Shown here: in pieces, positions 11,005 to 19,412 of the stretch
Numbering within the stretch: the first letter of the stretch is position 1
How the letters are laid out: each line of letters opens with the position of its first letter
Origin: Burkholderiales bacterium
GTDB taxonomy: Bacteria > Pseudomonadota > Gammaproteobacteria > Burkholderiales > Burkholderiaceae_E
Direction of reading: 5' to 3'
Assembly: GCA_020248665.1 (NCBI GenBank)
Contig: JADCHE010000073.1
Location: 1 to 64,000 of the forward strand
DNA length: 64,000 nucleotides
The notes under the pieces: generated by a model
Databases searched by the model: none
Seen by the model: the letters and a program-made list of their open reading frames with translations, nothing else
Told to the model about the DNA's origin: nothing
Translations under genes and position numbers: made by a program

Positions 11005-11471
11005 CCGCAGCGACCAGTACTTCCGCCGGCAGGACAACGCAGCGGTCTGCCGGCGCGCCCCGGGCGAGGTCTCCAGGCACCCGAGGATCCCCCCTGCAGC
11101 CACGGCGGACAGTCGGGGACGATCCCCCGCAGGGGCACCGGATCGCGCCACAGCCGACGTGCAACCCGCGGATGGACTTCGGGAAGCCGAACGGACGCCG
11201 ACCGGTCGCGAGGTGGTGGAGAGCATCACGCCCTGCGCGAAGAGGTCGCTGCGCGGGGCGTCGCGCATCACGAGATCCGATGGCGGCACCCCGCACCTCG
11301 GCCGCTTCGACGCGTTGTCACGCCACAACGGCGCCGTCGATCGATCGACCCTTCGTCGGCATCGCTCGCCGCCGGGCGCACGGACACGGCGACGCGAGAC
11401 GACCGCAGCCGATACTGCAGATGCGGCATTCAAGGGAGCGTTGCCGACTGGATCCGATGGAGCATACGAGA
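10998..11471. other. Intergenic stretch before the chemoreceptor
   Basis: This stretch of 474 bases has no gene that I can support. Open frames on both strands are Arg/Ala-rich and have no recognisable domain. The composition is slightly less GC-rich than the neighbours. An element GCCGATAC, similar to the -10 region of sigma-28 flagellar/chemotaxis promoters, lies near 11408, but no TAAA-type -35 is at the right distance. The region begins right at the end of the duplicated hydrolase segment. Confidence 0.4.
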
Positions 11472-13163
11472 ATGAACTCGCTGAGAAGTCTCTTCAGGCT
11501 GTCGATCACGCTGGTGGCGATCGCCGCCGCACTGCTGTGGGTAGCGGTCTGGCAGGTGGGCCGTGCCAACCAGGACGTCGTCGCCGCGCACCAGACCCGC
11601 TACCTGTCCGCGCTGCTCGCCGACGAATTGCGCCAGAGCTCCGACGATCTGACCCGCCTCGCCCGTACCTTCGTCGTCTCCGGCGATCCGAAGTGGGAGC
11701 AGCAGTACTTCGAGATCCTGGACATCCGCAACGGCAAGGCGCCGCGCCCGCCTCACTACGAGAAGATCTACTGGGACTTCCGGGCCGTCGGCGACACGCC
11801 GGCGCGCGCGGGCGCGCCGACCCGGGAATCACTGCTCGACCGGATGAAGCAGGCCGGGTTCACCGAGGCGGAGTTCGGCAAGCTCAAGGAGGCGGCCGGA
11901 AACTCGGACGACCTGGTGCGGACCGAGACGATCGCGATGAACATGGTCAAGGGCCTGTACGCCGACGACAAGGGCGGGTTCACCGCGAAGGGTGCGCCCG
12001 ACCGTGCGAAGGCTGCCGAGATGATGCACGACCTCCAGTACCACCGCTTCAAGGCCAAGATCATGAAGCCGCTCGACGAGTTCTTCGTGATGCTCGACGA
12101 GCGGACGCTGGCGGTGGTCACTGCGGCCGAGGCGTCTCGGTCCAACTGGTATGCCGTGATGGCGACGATGGGATTCGCCCTCGCGCTGGTCGCGATCGCC
12201 GCGCTCGCCTATGCGGGACGCTGGACGCTCGGGCGGCTCGGCGCGGAGCCGAAGGACGTGGTCGAGGCGGTGGGTGCCGTCGCCCGGGGCGACCTGGTCC
12301 AAGCCCGTCTGAGCGGATCGCTCGCACGGGGTAGCGTCATGGCCGCGCTCGCCGACATGTCCGCTCGCCTGTCCGATGCGGTCGTGGCGGTCCGTTCGGG
12401 CGCCGACTCGGTCGCGATGTCGAGCAAGGAGATCGCGGACGGCAACGCCGACCTGTCGCAGCGGACCGAGGAACAGGCCGCGGCACTGCAGCAGACCGCG
12501 GCATCGATGGAGGAGCTCGGCGCCACCGTCCGCCGCAATGCCGAGAACTCGCGCGATGCCGACCGACTCGCGGTCGAGGCGAGCGATGTCGCAGGTCGCG
12601 CGGGCGATGCGGTCGAACGCGTCGTGCAGGTCATGCAGGGCATCGACGAGAGCTCGCGCCGGATCTCCGAGATCATCACCGTGATCGACGGCATCGCGTT
12701 CCAGACGAACATCCTCGCGCTGAATGCGGCGGTGGAGGCGGCACGGGCCGGCGAGCAGGGTCGCGGCTTCGCAGTGGTCGCCTCCGAGGTGCGGACGCTC
12801 GCCGCGAGATCGGCCGATGCGGCCAAGGAGATCAAGCAACTGATCGGGGACAGCGTCGAGCGTGTCGAGCGCGGCAGCGCGCTGGTCGGCGAGGCGGGCA
12901 CGACGATGGTCGAAGTGGTGGGCTCGATCCGCAAGGTGAGCGAGATCGTCCGGGAGATCAGCGTCGCGAGCTTGGAGCAAAGCAGCGGTGTCGATCAGGT
13001 CGGCGAGGCGGTGAGCCAGATGGACAAGGCCGTCCAGCAGAACACCGCCCTGGTGGAGCAGAGCGCCGCATCGACCGAAGACCTCGCACGCCAGTCCCAG
13101 CAGTTGGTCCAGGCGGTGTCGGTGTTCCGCGTCACCACGACCGCCGCGCCGACTCCGGTCTGA
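11472..13163 (+). CDS. Methyl-accepting chemotaxis protein
   Basis: A 563-residue chemoreceptor. TM1 spans about residues 9-29, a periplasmic four-helix-type sensor region about 30-225, and TM2 about 227-248. The cytoplasmic signalling domain has the conserved hairpin tip [20 protein letters not shown] (about 406-425) followed by RGFAVVASEVR. It transmits ligand binding to CheA/CheW; the ligand is unknown. ATG 11472 is chosen over ATG 11457 because GGAG lies 9 bases before it. No CheR-binding pentapeptide ends the protein. It lies between the two copies of the hydrolase end, so it may be an acquired gene. Confidence 0.92.
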   Translation: MNSLRSLFRLSITLVAIAAALLWVAVWQVGRANQDVVAAHQTRYLSALLADELRQSSDDLTRLARTFVVSGDPKWEQQYFEILDIRNGKAPRPPHYEKIYWDFRAVGDTPARAGAPTRESLLDRMKQAGFTEAEFGKLKEAAGNSDDLVRTETIAMNMVKGLYADDKGGFTAKGAPDRAKAAEMMHDLQYHRFKAKIMKPLDEFFVMLDERTLAVVTAAEASRSNWYAVMATMGFALALVAIAALAYAGRWTLGRLGAEPKDVVEAVGAVARGDLVQARLSGSLARGSVMAALADMSARLSDAVVAVRSGADSVAMSSKEIADGNADLSQRTEEQAAALQQTAASMEELGATVRRNAENSRDADRLAVEASDVAGRAGDAVERVVQVMQGIDESSRRISEIITVIDGIAFQTNILALNAAVEAARAGEQGRGFAVVASEVRTLAARSADAAKEIKQLIGDSVERVERGSALVGEAGTTMVEVVGSIRKVSEIVREISVASLEQSSGVDQVGEAVSQMDKAVQQNTALVEQSAASTEDLARQSQQLVQAVSVFRVTTTAAPTPV

Positions 13164-13799
13164 GATCCCCCGCTCGGGCGCCGGTCTCCAACCGGGCGGC
13201 GAAGCGCTCGGGGAGACCGGCTTCCCGGATCCGTCGCGCGGCGCCGGCGTGGTCGCAGGGTACGCGGTGCCGGCAAAGGGTGCGCGCGGTCGCGTCGAAC
13301 AGCGCCCGGCAGGCGGCCGGGTCGCCGTCGCGGGGCGGGCCGACCGAGCCCGACGCATCGTGGTCCGTCGGTGAAGGTCCGACCCGTCCAACTCGCGCTC
13401 CGGCCGGAAGCACGAGGAGCGGTCCAGGAGGCGACGAATGGGCTGAAGCACGGCTAGACACGGCTTGCGCAGGGAGCCAGCAGGCCATGCGGGCCGCACC
13501 GTGAGTGAACACCGAGCAGGCCCCGAAGGATCCGATGTGGATGCCGACCCGCCGTGACAAGGAGGAAGGCCAGCGGCGGCGCCGAAGTCCACGCGCGGCC
13601 CGACGGTCGATGAAATCGACCAAGCGCTTGCGGGAACGCATACGCGACGAGACGACCAACCGGTGGAACGCAACGACGCCCGAGTCAAGAACTCGACGTC
13701 TACGGATCCGGCTGCGACGACGCAGGGGAAAGCGGGGAACGGGGTACCGCCAATACTCCGACCGGTAGCTCTGCGAACGGTTGGGACTGATGCGTCTTC
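13164..13799. other. Gene-poor stretch between chemoreceptor and IS66 remnant
   Basis: Over 600 bases with no supportable gene. A plus-strand frame at 13505-13768 encodes a very Arg-rich 87-residue peptide, and a minus-strand frame covers 13132-13659; neither has a known domain or convincing start. GC content is lower than in the core genes, and the stretch joins directly to the broken transposase. It is best read as decayed accessory DNA. Confidence 0.4.
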
Positions 13800-14466
13800 G
13801 ACACGTGCACTCTGGTGGTTCACCCGCAGCGCGTGGAGCTTGCGCCGAGCGTGCGCCATGCAGCCGGCCTCGGTCACGCCCGCCTCGAACAGCGCCTCAT
13901 GGCCGCCGCAGTCGTTGCACGCCGGCGCGCCGCGCCACTCGCCCAGGCACTCGCGGGCTCGGTGCCCGGCGCGCCCCCTCGGCGAAGTCGTAGACGACGG
14001 CCTTCATCGCGTCGCGCTGCGTCGTGCCATGGCGCCACAGATAGGCCCGGTGCGTCTTGCCGTTGCCGGCCTTGAGCATCGCCACCGGCGTCTCGTCGGC
14101 GTGCAGCACCGCCTGGCCCGACATCACGGCCTGCAGCGCATCGACCAGCGGCCACAGCCGCACCCCGCAGGCCCCCCACCCACGCGCCCAGCGTCGAGCG
14201 CGGGATCGCCAGGCCCGAGCGCGCAAACATCCGCTCCCGGGGTACAGCGGCGCGTGGTCGGCGTACTTCGATACCAGCACCTGCGCAAGCAGCCCCGCAG
14301 TGGGAATGCCCGTGTCGATCACGCAGGCGGGCACCGGCGCCTGGATCAGCGTCGCGCACTTCGCGCACGCCCACTTGCCGTGCACCTGGCACTCGACCAT
14401 GAAGGTGCCCGGCAGGTGGTCGAGCTTCCCGGTTGCGCCCTCGCCGACCCGCTTCAGTGCGATGCC
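13800..14466 (-). mobile_element. IS66-family transposase (TnpC) remnant
   Basis: Minus-strand pieces spell the core of an IS66 DDE transposase in order. First LKRVGEGATGKLDHLPGTF and KYADHAPLY. Then, in another frame, ERMFARSGLAIPRSTLGAWV. Back in the first frame come PLVDALQAV, LHADETPVAMLKAGNGK (first catalytic Asp region) and AVVYDFAEG. After another shift come ECLGEWRGAPACNDCGGHEA and VTEAGCMAHARRKLHALRVN. At least three frameshifts are needed; two of them (one base lost near 14230, one G gained near 14170) compensate each other. The N-terminal third, the C-terminus and the accessory tnpA/tnpB genes are gone, and no terminal inverted repeats were found. Confidence 0.85.
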
Positions 14467-14609
14467 GCAGCCGCTGCGCGGCGTCATGGGCCGGCACGCG
14501 CGCGCGCTCGACGCGGCGCCCGGTCGATGGTGCGCGGCCCGGCCCGGCGGGGCGCTGCCGCGCGCGACGCACGTGCCGCACGTGCTCGGGCGGCCCGGCC
14601 GAGGCCGGG
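14463..14609 (+). pseudogene. Truncated duplicate of the SGNH hydrolase 3' end
   Basis: In frame this reads PQPLRGVMGRHARALDAAP, then a block identical in sense to the intact protein, then HVLGRPGRGRE. It lacks 31 codons relative to the intact gene (the DGFHPG catalytic block), and the stop TGA has become CGA. The deleted segment was bounded by CGTGCCG repeats, so slippage or recombination between them explains it. It begins exactly where the IS66 homology ends and stops 67 bases from the acyl-CoA ligase gene. It is non-functional. Confidence 0.88.
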
Positions 14610-14675
14610 AGACGTCCACCGGCCGGGCAGCGGGACGACCGCGTGCCCGGTCTCAGCGTCCGGGACCCCGGGGCG

Positions 14676-16235
14676 TCAGACCACCTGCCGATCGCGCCCT
14701 GCCCAGTAGGGCTTGCGCAGCTCGCGCTTGAGCACCTTGCCGGTGGGATTGCGCGGCAGCTCGGCCACGAAGTCGGCGGCCTTGGGCACCTTGTAGGCCG
14801 CCAGGCGCTCGCGGCTCCACGCGGTCAGGTCGTGGGGGTCGAGCGTCGCGCCCGGCTTGAGCACCACGACCGCCCTCGGGACCTCGCCCCAGCGCTCGTC
14901 GGGCACGCCGATCACCGCCACGTCGGCGATCGCCGGGTGCTCCGCGAGCACGCGCTCGATCTCGGCCGGATAGATGTTCTCGCCGCCGCTGATGATCATG
15001 TCCTTGATGCGGTCGGTGACGTAGACGTAGCCGTCGGCATCGACGTGCCCGCCGTCGCCGGAGCGGTACCAGCCGTCCGGCGTGAGCGCCGCGGTCGTCG
15101 CCTCGGGCTTGCCCCAGTAGCCGCCCATCACCTGTTCGCTGCGCACCCAGATCTCGCCGGGCTGCCCGACCGGCACCGGCGCGCCGGTGGCCGGGTCGCG
15201 CACCTCGATCTCGACGCCCTCGATCGCCTTGCCCGCCGAGACCAGCCGATGGGCCACCGCCGGGTTCTCGTGGTCCTCGGCGCCGAGCACGGTGACCACG
15301 CCGCTCTGCTCGGTCATGCCGTAGACCTGCTGCATCACGCCGGGGAAGATCTTCAGGCACGCCCGCATCACCGGCAGCGGCATCGGCGAGGCGCCGTAGG
15401 CGAGCGCCTGCAGCGCCGAGTAGTCGCGGTCGCCGGCGCCGGGCACCTGCGCCATCGCCGCCATCAGCGCCGGCACGTAGAAGGTGTGCGTGATGCGCTC
15501 GCGCTCGAGCATCTCGAGCGCACCCGCCGGATCGGGCGTGCGCATCAGGTGGATCGGAGCGCCGCCCGCCCAGGCGACCAGCGCATAGCTCGTGCCGCCG
15601 ACGTGGAACAGCGGCATCGCCACCTGCACCCGCGAATCGCCGTCCATCGTCTGCATCGCGGCCACGTTGCGCGCGTGGGCGAGCATGCCGCCGTGCGTGA
15701 GCATCGCGCCCTTCGGGAATCCGGTGGTGCCCGAGGTGTAGAGCTGCACGAAGCAGTCGCCGCGCGAGGCCGGGTGCTCGTGCGCATCGGGCGCGCACGC
15801 GGACAGCCAGCCCTCGTACTCGTCGTCGGCGCCTCCGACGTGGATCACGCGCTCCACCGTGGGCAGCTGCGCGCGCAGCTGGGCCACCGCGCCCGCGAAC
15901 TCGGGGCCGACGAAGAGCAGGCGCGCCTTCGCGTCGTTGATCACGTAGACGATCTCGGGCGGGGCGAGCCGGAAGTTCACCACCGCGTTCGCGGTGCCGA
16001 CCTGCGCGCACGCGAGCGTGAGCTCCAGGCACGACGGATGGTTGAGGTCGAGCACCGCGATGCGATCGCCGGGCCGCAGCCCCTCGGCGCGCAGCGCGCC
16101 GGCCAGCCGGTGCACGCGCTCGGCGAGCTGCGCCCAGCTCAGTCGGCGCCCGCCGAAGATCAGGGCGTCCGCCTGCGGTCGCTCGGCGGTCCAGCGGGCC
16201 AGCATGTCGCTGAAGTTCCTGTGGTCGGGAATCAT
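14676..16235 (-). CDS. Long-chain-type acyl-CoA ligase (AMP-binding)
   Basis: A complete 519-residue ANL-superfamily ligase activating a carboxylic acid to its acyl-CoA. The motifs run in order: ATP loop YTSGTTGFPKGAM, YGASPMPLP, YGMTEQSG, GEIWVRSEQVMGGYW, YRSGDGGHVDADGY, IKDMIISGGENIYPAEIE, and the catalytic-Lys tail NPTGKVLKRELR. The start at 16235 (MIPDHRNFSD) is fixed by a GAGGAGA site. It resembles the 3-methylmercaptopropionyl-CoA or fatty-acyl-CoA ligase groups; the substrate is unproven. It is transcribed towards the hydrolase fragment. Confidence 0.92.
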   Translation of the reverse strand: MIPDHRNFSDMLARWTAERPQADALIFGGRRLSWAQLAERVHRLAGALRAEGLRPGDRIAVLDLNHPSCLELTLACAQVGTANAVVNFRLAPPEIVYVINDAKARLLFVGPEFAGAVAQLRAQLPTVERVIHVGGADDEYEGWLSACAPDAHEHPASRGDCFVQLYTSGTTGFPKGAMLTHGGMLAHARNVAAMQTMDGDSRVQVAMPLFHVGGTSYALVAWAGGAPIHLMRTPDPAGALEMLERERITHTFYVPALMAAMAQVPGAGDRDYSALQALAYGASPMPLPVMRACLKIFPGVMQQVYGMTEQSGVVTVLGAEDHENPAVAHRLVSAGKAIEGVEIEVRDPATGAPVPVGQPGEIWVRSEQVMGGYWGKPEATTAALTPDGWYRSGDGGHVDADGYVYVTDRIKDMIISGGENIYPAEIERVLAEHPAIADVAVIGVPDERWGEVPRAVVVLKPGATLDPHDLTAWSRERLAAYKVPKAADFVAELPRNPTGKVLKRELRKPYWAGRDRQVV

Positions 16236-16417
16236 CGTGTCTCCTCTCGTTTCGGTCGTCCGCTCGCGGATCCTAGGCAGGCGAGCGGGCGCCGCCGCCA
16301 AAGCCACCACGCCGTGCAAGCCCAAGCTCCGCCGAGGCGCCCCCCGGCGCGGGCCCGGCGTTTGCCTCGACGGTGGCGTGGCGCGGGCGCCGCCCGCCCC
16401 GTACAGGAGGCTCGACG

Positions 16418-16684
16418 ATGAACAAGGACACGCTCGAAGGCTCGATGAAGGACGCCGTCGGCAAGGTGCAGCGCAAGGTCGGCGAGGCGACCGGCAGCAC
16501 CGGGCAGCAGGTCAAGGGTGCGGCCAGGCAGGTCGAGGGCAAGGCGCAGAAGGCCGTCGGCGAGGCGCGCGAGGCGATCGACCGGGAACGGGACCGCGAG
16601 GCCGACCGCGACGTCGACCGCGACGCGACCGGCACCCGGACCCGCCCGGACGGCGGCGCCCGAGCGTGGCGGCCGGTGTCGTGA
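16418..16684 (+). CDS. CsbD-family stress-response protein
   Basis: An 88-residue hydrophilic helical protein. It starts MNKDTLEGSMKDAVGKVQRK and has the CsbD repeat pattern (VKGAARQVEGKAQKAVGEAR) followed by a charged tail rich in Arg and Asp. CsbD-like proteins are induced by stress and by entry into stationary phase; their biochemical role is unknown. A strong ACAGGAGG site precedes ATG 16418. Its stop overlaps the next small gene by four bases. Confidence 0.88.
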   Translation: MNKDTLEGSMKDAVGKVQRKVGEATGSTGQQVKGAARQVEGKAQKAVGEAREAIDRERDREADRDVDRDATGTRTRPDGGARAWRPVS

Positions 16685-16869
16685 CCGGACCGTCGGTGCG
16701 GCACGCCCACCTGCCGCCGCCCGATCCCGTGGTGGAGCCGGACCCGCCGGTCGGCCCGTCGCCCGAGCCCGACGACGAGGACGACCCGCCGGTGCCGCCC
16801 GGCTCCGGCGAGCCCCCGGTCGACCTGCCGGGGCGCGAGCCGCCGGCGCCCCCGATGCGCGCCGGCTGA
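16681..16869 (+). CDS. Proline-rich acidic microprotein (62 residues)
   Basis: The frame starts at GTG 16681 and overlaps the CsbD stop (GTGA), a usual sign of translational coupling. About a third of the residues are Pro and a fifth are Asp or Glu, in PxPD-type repeats such as PPPDPVVEPDPPVG and PEPDDEDDPPVPPG. It has no hydrophobic segment and is probably disordered. Similar short Pro/Asp-rich proteins beside stress genes occur in proteobacteria, but I know of no function. A perfect hairpin follows 14 bases after its stop. Confidence 0.5.
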   Translation: MTGPSVRHAHLPPPDPVVEPDPPVGPSPEPDDEDDPPVPPGSGEPPVDLPGREPPAPPMRAG

Positions 16870-16883
16870 CGCCGGCGCGCTCC

Positions 16884-16923
16884 ACGATCCGGCCCGGGGG
16901 TTTTCCCGCCCGGGCCGGATCGT
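16884..16923 (+). terminator. Perfect 15-bp hairpin between CsbD operon and hydratase
   Basis: The left arm ACGATCCGGCCCGGG (16884-16898) pairs fully with 16909-16923 around a 10-base loop containing TTTT. There is no T-tract after it, so it is not a textbook intrinsic terminator. It ends 13 bases before the hydratase start codon and could affect translation or mRNA stability of that gene instead. Confidence 0.6.
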
Positions 16924-16936
16924 GCGAGCATCGGGC

Positions 16937-17722
16937 ATGGACGAATTCGTGCTCGAGACCCGCGACGGCGCCGTCGCCACGCTGACCCTCAACGACCCCG
17001 ACCGCCGCAACGCGCTGTCGACCCAGGCGCAGTGGGACGCGGTAGTCGCCGCGTGCGAGCGCATCCGCCGCGACCCGGCCGTGCGCTGCGTGATCCTGAC
17101 CGGCGCCGGCTCCGCGTTCTGCGCGGGCGGCAACGTCAAGGACATGAAGGACAAGACCGGCATCGCCGCCGGCTCGCCCTACGCGATCCGCGAGGGCTAC
17201 CGCGCCGGCATCCAGCGCATCCCGCTCGCGCTGTACGACCTCGACGTGCCGACGATCGCCGCGGTCAACGGTCCCGCGATCGGCGCGGGCTGCGACCTCG
17301 CCTGCATGTGCGACATCCGCATCGCCGGCGAGCGCGCCAAGTTCGCCGAGAGCTTCGTGAAGCTCGGCATCATCCCCGGCGACGGCGGCGCGTGGCTGCT
17401 GCCGCGTGCGGTCGGCATGTCGAAGGCGGCCGAGATGGCGTTCACCGGCGACACGATCGATGCGGCCGAGGCGCTCGCCTGCGGGCTGGTGTCGAAGGTC
17501 GTGCCGGGCGAGCGGCTGATGGACGAGGCGCGGGCGCTCGCCGCGCGGATCGCCGCGAACCCGGGGCCGGCGCTGCGGATGGCCAAGCGGCTGATGCGCG
17601 AGGGGCAGCACATGCGGCTGGACTCGCTGCTCGAGCTGTCGGCGGCGTTCCAGGCGCTGGCGCACCACACGCCGGAGCATGGCGCCGCGATCGACGCGTT
17701 CCTCGCGTCGATGAAACGATAG
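16937..17722 (+). CDS. Enoyl-CoA hydratase
   Basis: A 261-residue crotonase-fold enzyme. It contains FCAGGNVKDM, the oxyanion-hole segment AVNGPAIGAGCDLACMCD, AKFAESFVKLGIIPGDGG with the active-site Glu/Asp region, and the terminal PEHGAAIDAFL. It would add water to a 2-enoyl-CoA; a role in branched or aromatic acid breakdown is equally possible. The start at 16937 (MDEFVLETRD) fits the family N-terminus better than the upstream GTG at 16922, which overlaps the hairpin arm. Confidence 0.92.
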   Translation: MDEFVLETRDGAVATLTLNDPDRRNALSTQAQWDAVVAACERIRRDPAVRCVILTGAGSAFCAGGNVKDMKDKTGIAAGSPYAIREGYRAGIQRIPLALYDLDVPTIAAVNGPAIGAGCDLACMCDIRIAGERAKFAESFVKLGIIPGDGGAWLLPRAVGMSKAAEMAFTGDTIDAAEALACGLVSKVVPGERLMDEARALAARIAANPGPALRMAKRLMREGQHMRLDSLLELSAAFQALAHHTPEHGAAIDAFLASMKR

Positions 17723-17752
17723 GGCCGGCGGCCTCGCGGGGGGCGCCGGCCC
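17722..17752. terminator. Bidirectional terminator-like hairpin
   Basis: GGGCCGGCG (17722-17730) pairs with CGCCGGCCC (17744-17752) around a 13-base loop. It lies between the convergent ends of the hydratase and the PEP-CTERM gene, beginning at the last base of the hydratase stop codon. No T-tract is present, so function is inferred from position. Confidence 0.5.
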
Positions 17753-17771
17753 GGGTGAAGCCGCGTGCGCG

Positions 17772-18761
17772 TCAGGCCGTGGGCCGACCGAGCCCGCGTC
17801 GAGCCGATGCGAACCCCAGCGCGCCGAGCCCGAGCAGCGCCAGCGACGACGGCACGGGCACCTGCGAGCTGGTCACGCCCGAGAGGCCGGGGATGCCGTC
17901 GGCGGACGGCCGCATCGGATCCCACTGCAGGAAGTCGTTGCCGCAGATCTCGCCCCAGTGCACGGTGAACGCGTTCGTCAGGCCGCCCGGGATCGCCGAG
18001 CTGAACGCGTTGAGGTCGACGACCGCCTGGTAGAACGAGTGGGCGCCGGAGACTTCCCAGTGGAACGTCGCGGTGTATGCGGTGGGCGTGTAGCCCGTCG
18101 CGGCGATCTGCGTCGGGGCGCCCGGCTTGAAGTTCGCGCCCCAGCTGTTCAGGCCCGTCTCCCAGCCGATCGCGTTGGGCGCGGTCGAGCCGTTGCCGAC
18201 CGTGCCGGCCACCTGTACGACCCGGCCCTGCGCGAGTTCGCGGTTCCATCCGGTCGTGAAGCCGCCGCCGTCCATGCTGAAGCGCAGGCCGGTCGTCTCG
18301 ATCGCGGCGTACGGCTTGAACGCGGTATTCGTGCCCTGCCCGATGAAGAAGTCGCCGATGCCGAAGTTCCGGCAGTTGCCCGACGCGCACGAGCCGGACG
18401 CGGTCGGGAACATCGTCGCGGGATTGTCGACATTGCCGGACACGCCGGTGATGTACAGCGTGTTGCCCACGACCTGCAGGTACATCGCCTCCAGGTCGTA
18501 GGGCTGGCCGCCGTAGCCGGGGCCCACCTTGCCGCCGGTGCTCTGGTCCTCGATCTGGTACCGAACGCCCGGCGCGGTCGGCAGCCAGAGCGTGTTGCCG
18601 CGGTCCGCGGAGGCCATGCCGGTGGTGAGGTTCACACCGATGCCGGACAGGTAGGAGAGCACCGGCCCCGCGTGCGCCGGCACGTGGGCAAGGGTGCCCA
18701 CGCACAGCAACGCGAGGCAGCGCTTCCGCATCGAAGGCGCGATCGATCGGGGCGTGATCAT
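17772..18761 (-). CDS. PEP-CTERM-type exported protein
   Basis: A 329-residue secreted protein. The signal peptide (RKRCLALLCVGTLAHVPAHA) is cleaved near residue 31. The body is Gly/Thr/Asn-rich and beta-type. The C-terminus (from about residue 301) is VPVPSSLALLGLGALGFA followed by SARRG: a sorting motif, a hydrophobic helix and an Arg cluster, as in proteins processed by exosortase. The motif is VPVPS where VPEPS is usual, so the Glu is replaced by Val. Such proteins serve in biofilm or exopolysaccharide surfaces; no exosortase gene is in this window. The start at 18761 is supported by AAGGA 8 bases upstream. Confidence 0.82.
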   Translation of the reverse strand: MITPRSIAPSMRKRCLALLCVGTLAHVPAHAGPVLSYLSGIGVNLTTGMASADRGNTLWLPTAPGVRYQIEDQSTGGKVGPGYGGQPYDLEAMYLQVVGNTLYITGVSGNVDNPATMFPTASGSCASGNCRNFGIGDFFIGQGTNTAFKPYAAIETTGLRFSMDGGGFTTGWNRELAQGRVVQVAGTVGNGSTAPNAIGWETGLNSWGANFKPGAPTQIAATGYTPTAYTATFHWEVSGAHSFYQAVVDLNAFSSAIPGGLTNAFTVHWGEICGNDFLQWDPMRPSADGIPGLSGVTSSQVPVPSSLALLGLGALGFASARRGLGRPTA

Positions 18762-18929
18762 GTCGATGTCCTTGATCTCGATGTGTGGCAGCCTGCAGCC
18801 GACGAACGGCATCGCTGAGGAATTTCGTCACGGTGGGGCGATCCTCGGACGCGACCGAGGGGTCGCGGCGCCGCGCCCGCGTCGAGAACCTTCGATTCCG
18901 GTTCGCTGAGGGGGTCGTCCGCAGACGAG

Positions 18930-19334
18930 TCAGGTCGCCGTCAGCACTTCGACCGCACGCTTGCGGCCGTCGCGGTCGATCGCCACGTAGGTGAGCGTCG
19001 CGTCGGTGACCTTCACCACGAACGGATCGGCCGGGTTGCGCGCGGCGATCACCTCGACGTGCACGGTGATCGAGGTGCGGCCGGTCGACTCGATCCGCGT
19101 GAAGAAGCTGAGCACGTCGCCGACCGAGACCGGCTGCTTGAACTGGAACGCGTTGACCGCGACGGTCGCGACGCGGCCGCGCGCGCGGCGCGCCGCGGCG
19201 ATGCCGCCGGCGATGTCGACCTGCGCCATCACCCAGCCGCCGAAGACGTCGCCGTTGCCGTTCAGGTCGGCGGGCATGGGCACGACGCGCAGCGTCAGGT
19301 CGTGTCCGGCGGGGGCGATCGGCTCGAGGCTCAT
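18930..19334 (-). CDS. Acyl-CoA thioesterase, YciA-like hotdog
   Basis: A 134-residue single hotdog-domain protein, matching the length of YciA (about 132). The active-site helix region is ADLNGNGDVFGGWVMAQVDI, followed by AVNAFQFKQPVSVGD and FFTRIESTGRTS. It hydrolyses acyl-CoAs in the cytoplasm to free acid and CoA. The start at 19334 (MSLEPIAPAG) fits the family; upstream in-frame codons read as non-coding. It fits the acyl-CoA theme of the surrounding 20 kb. Confidence 0.9.
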   Translation of the reverse strand: MSLEPIAPAGHDLTLRVVPMPADLNGNGDVFGGWVMAQVDIAGGIAAARRARGRVATVAVNAFQFKQPVSVGDVLSFFTRIESTGRTSITVHVEVIAARNPADPFVVKVTDATLTYVAIDRDGRKRAVEVLTAT

Positions 19335-19412
19335 CGGTCCGACGCTACCCGAATCAGCCGGCAGCGCCAAGCCGCACCCGCCGCGCCGCGCGGACCTGCC
19401 GGACGGATCGCC

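Noticed and set aside
11407-11414. GCCGATAC as a sigma-28 (FliA) -10 element for the first chemoreceptor
   Set aside because: No TAAA-type -35 at about 15 bases upstream, so the match alone is too weak.
13132-13659. Minus-strand frame of 175 codons behind the chemoreceptor
   Set aside because: No recognisable domain, no ribosome binding site, and it overlaps the chemoreceptor 3' end.
13505-13768. Plus-strand 87-codon frame, very Arg-rich
   Set aside because: Composition is extreme, there is no family resemblance, and it lies in decayed DNA near the IS66 remnant.
18776-18810. Sigma-54 promoter (TGGC...TGCA) before the PEP-CTERM gene
   Set aside because: A TGGCAG and a TGCAG occur, but only two bases apart and on the wrong strand, so the spacing does not fit.
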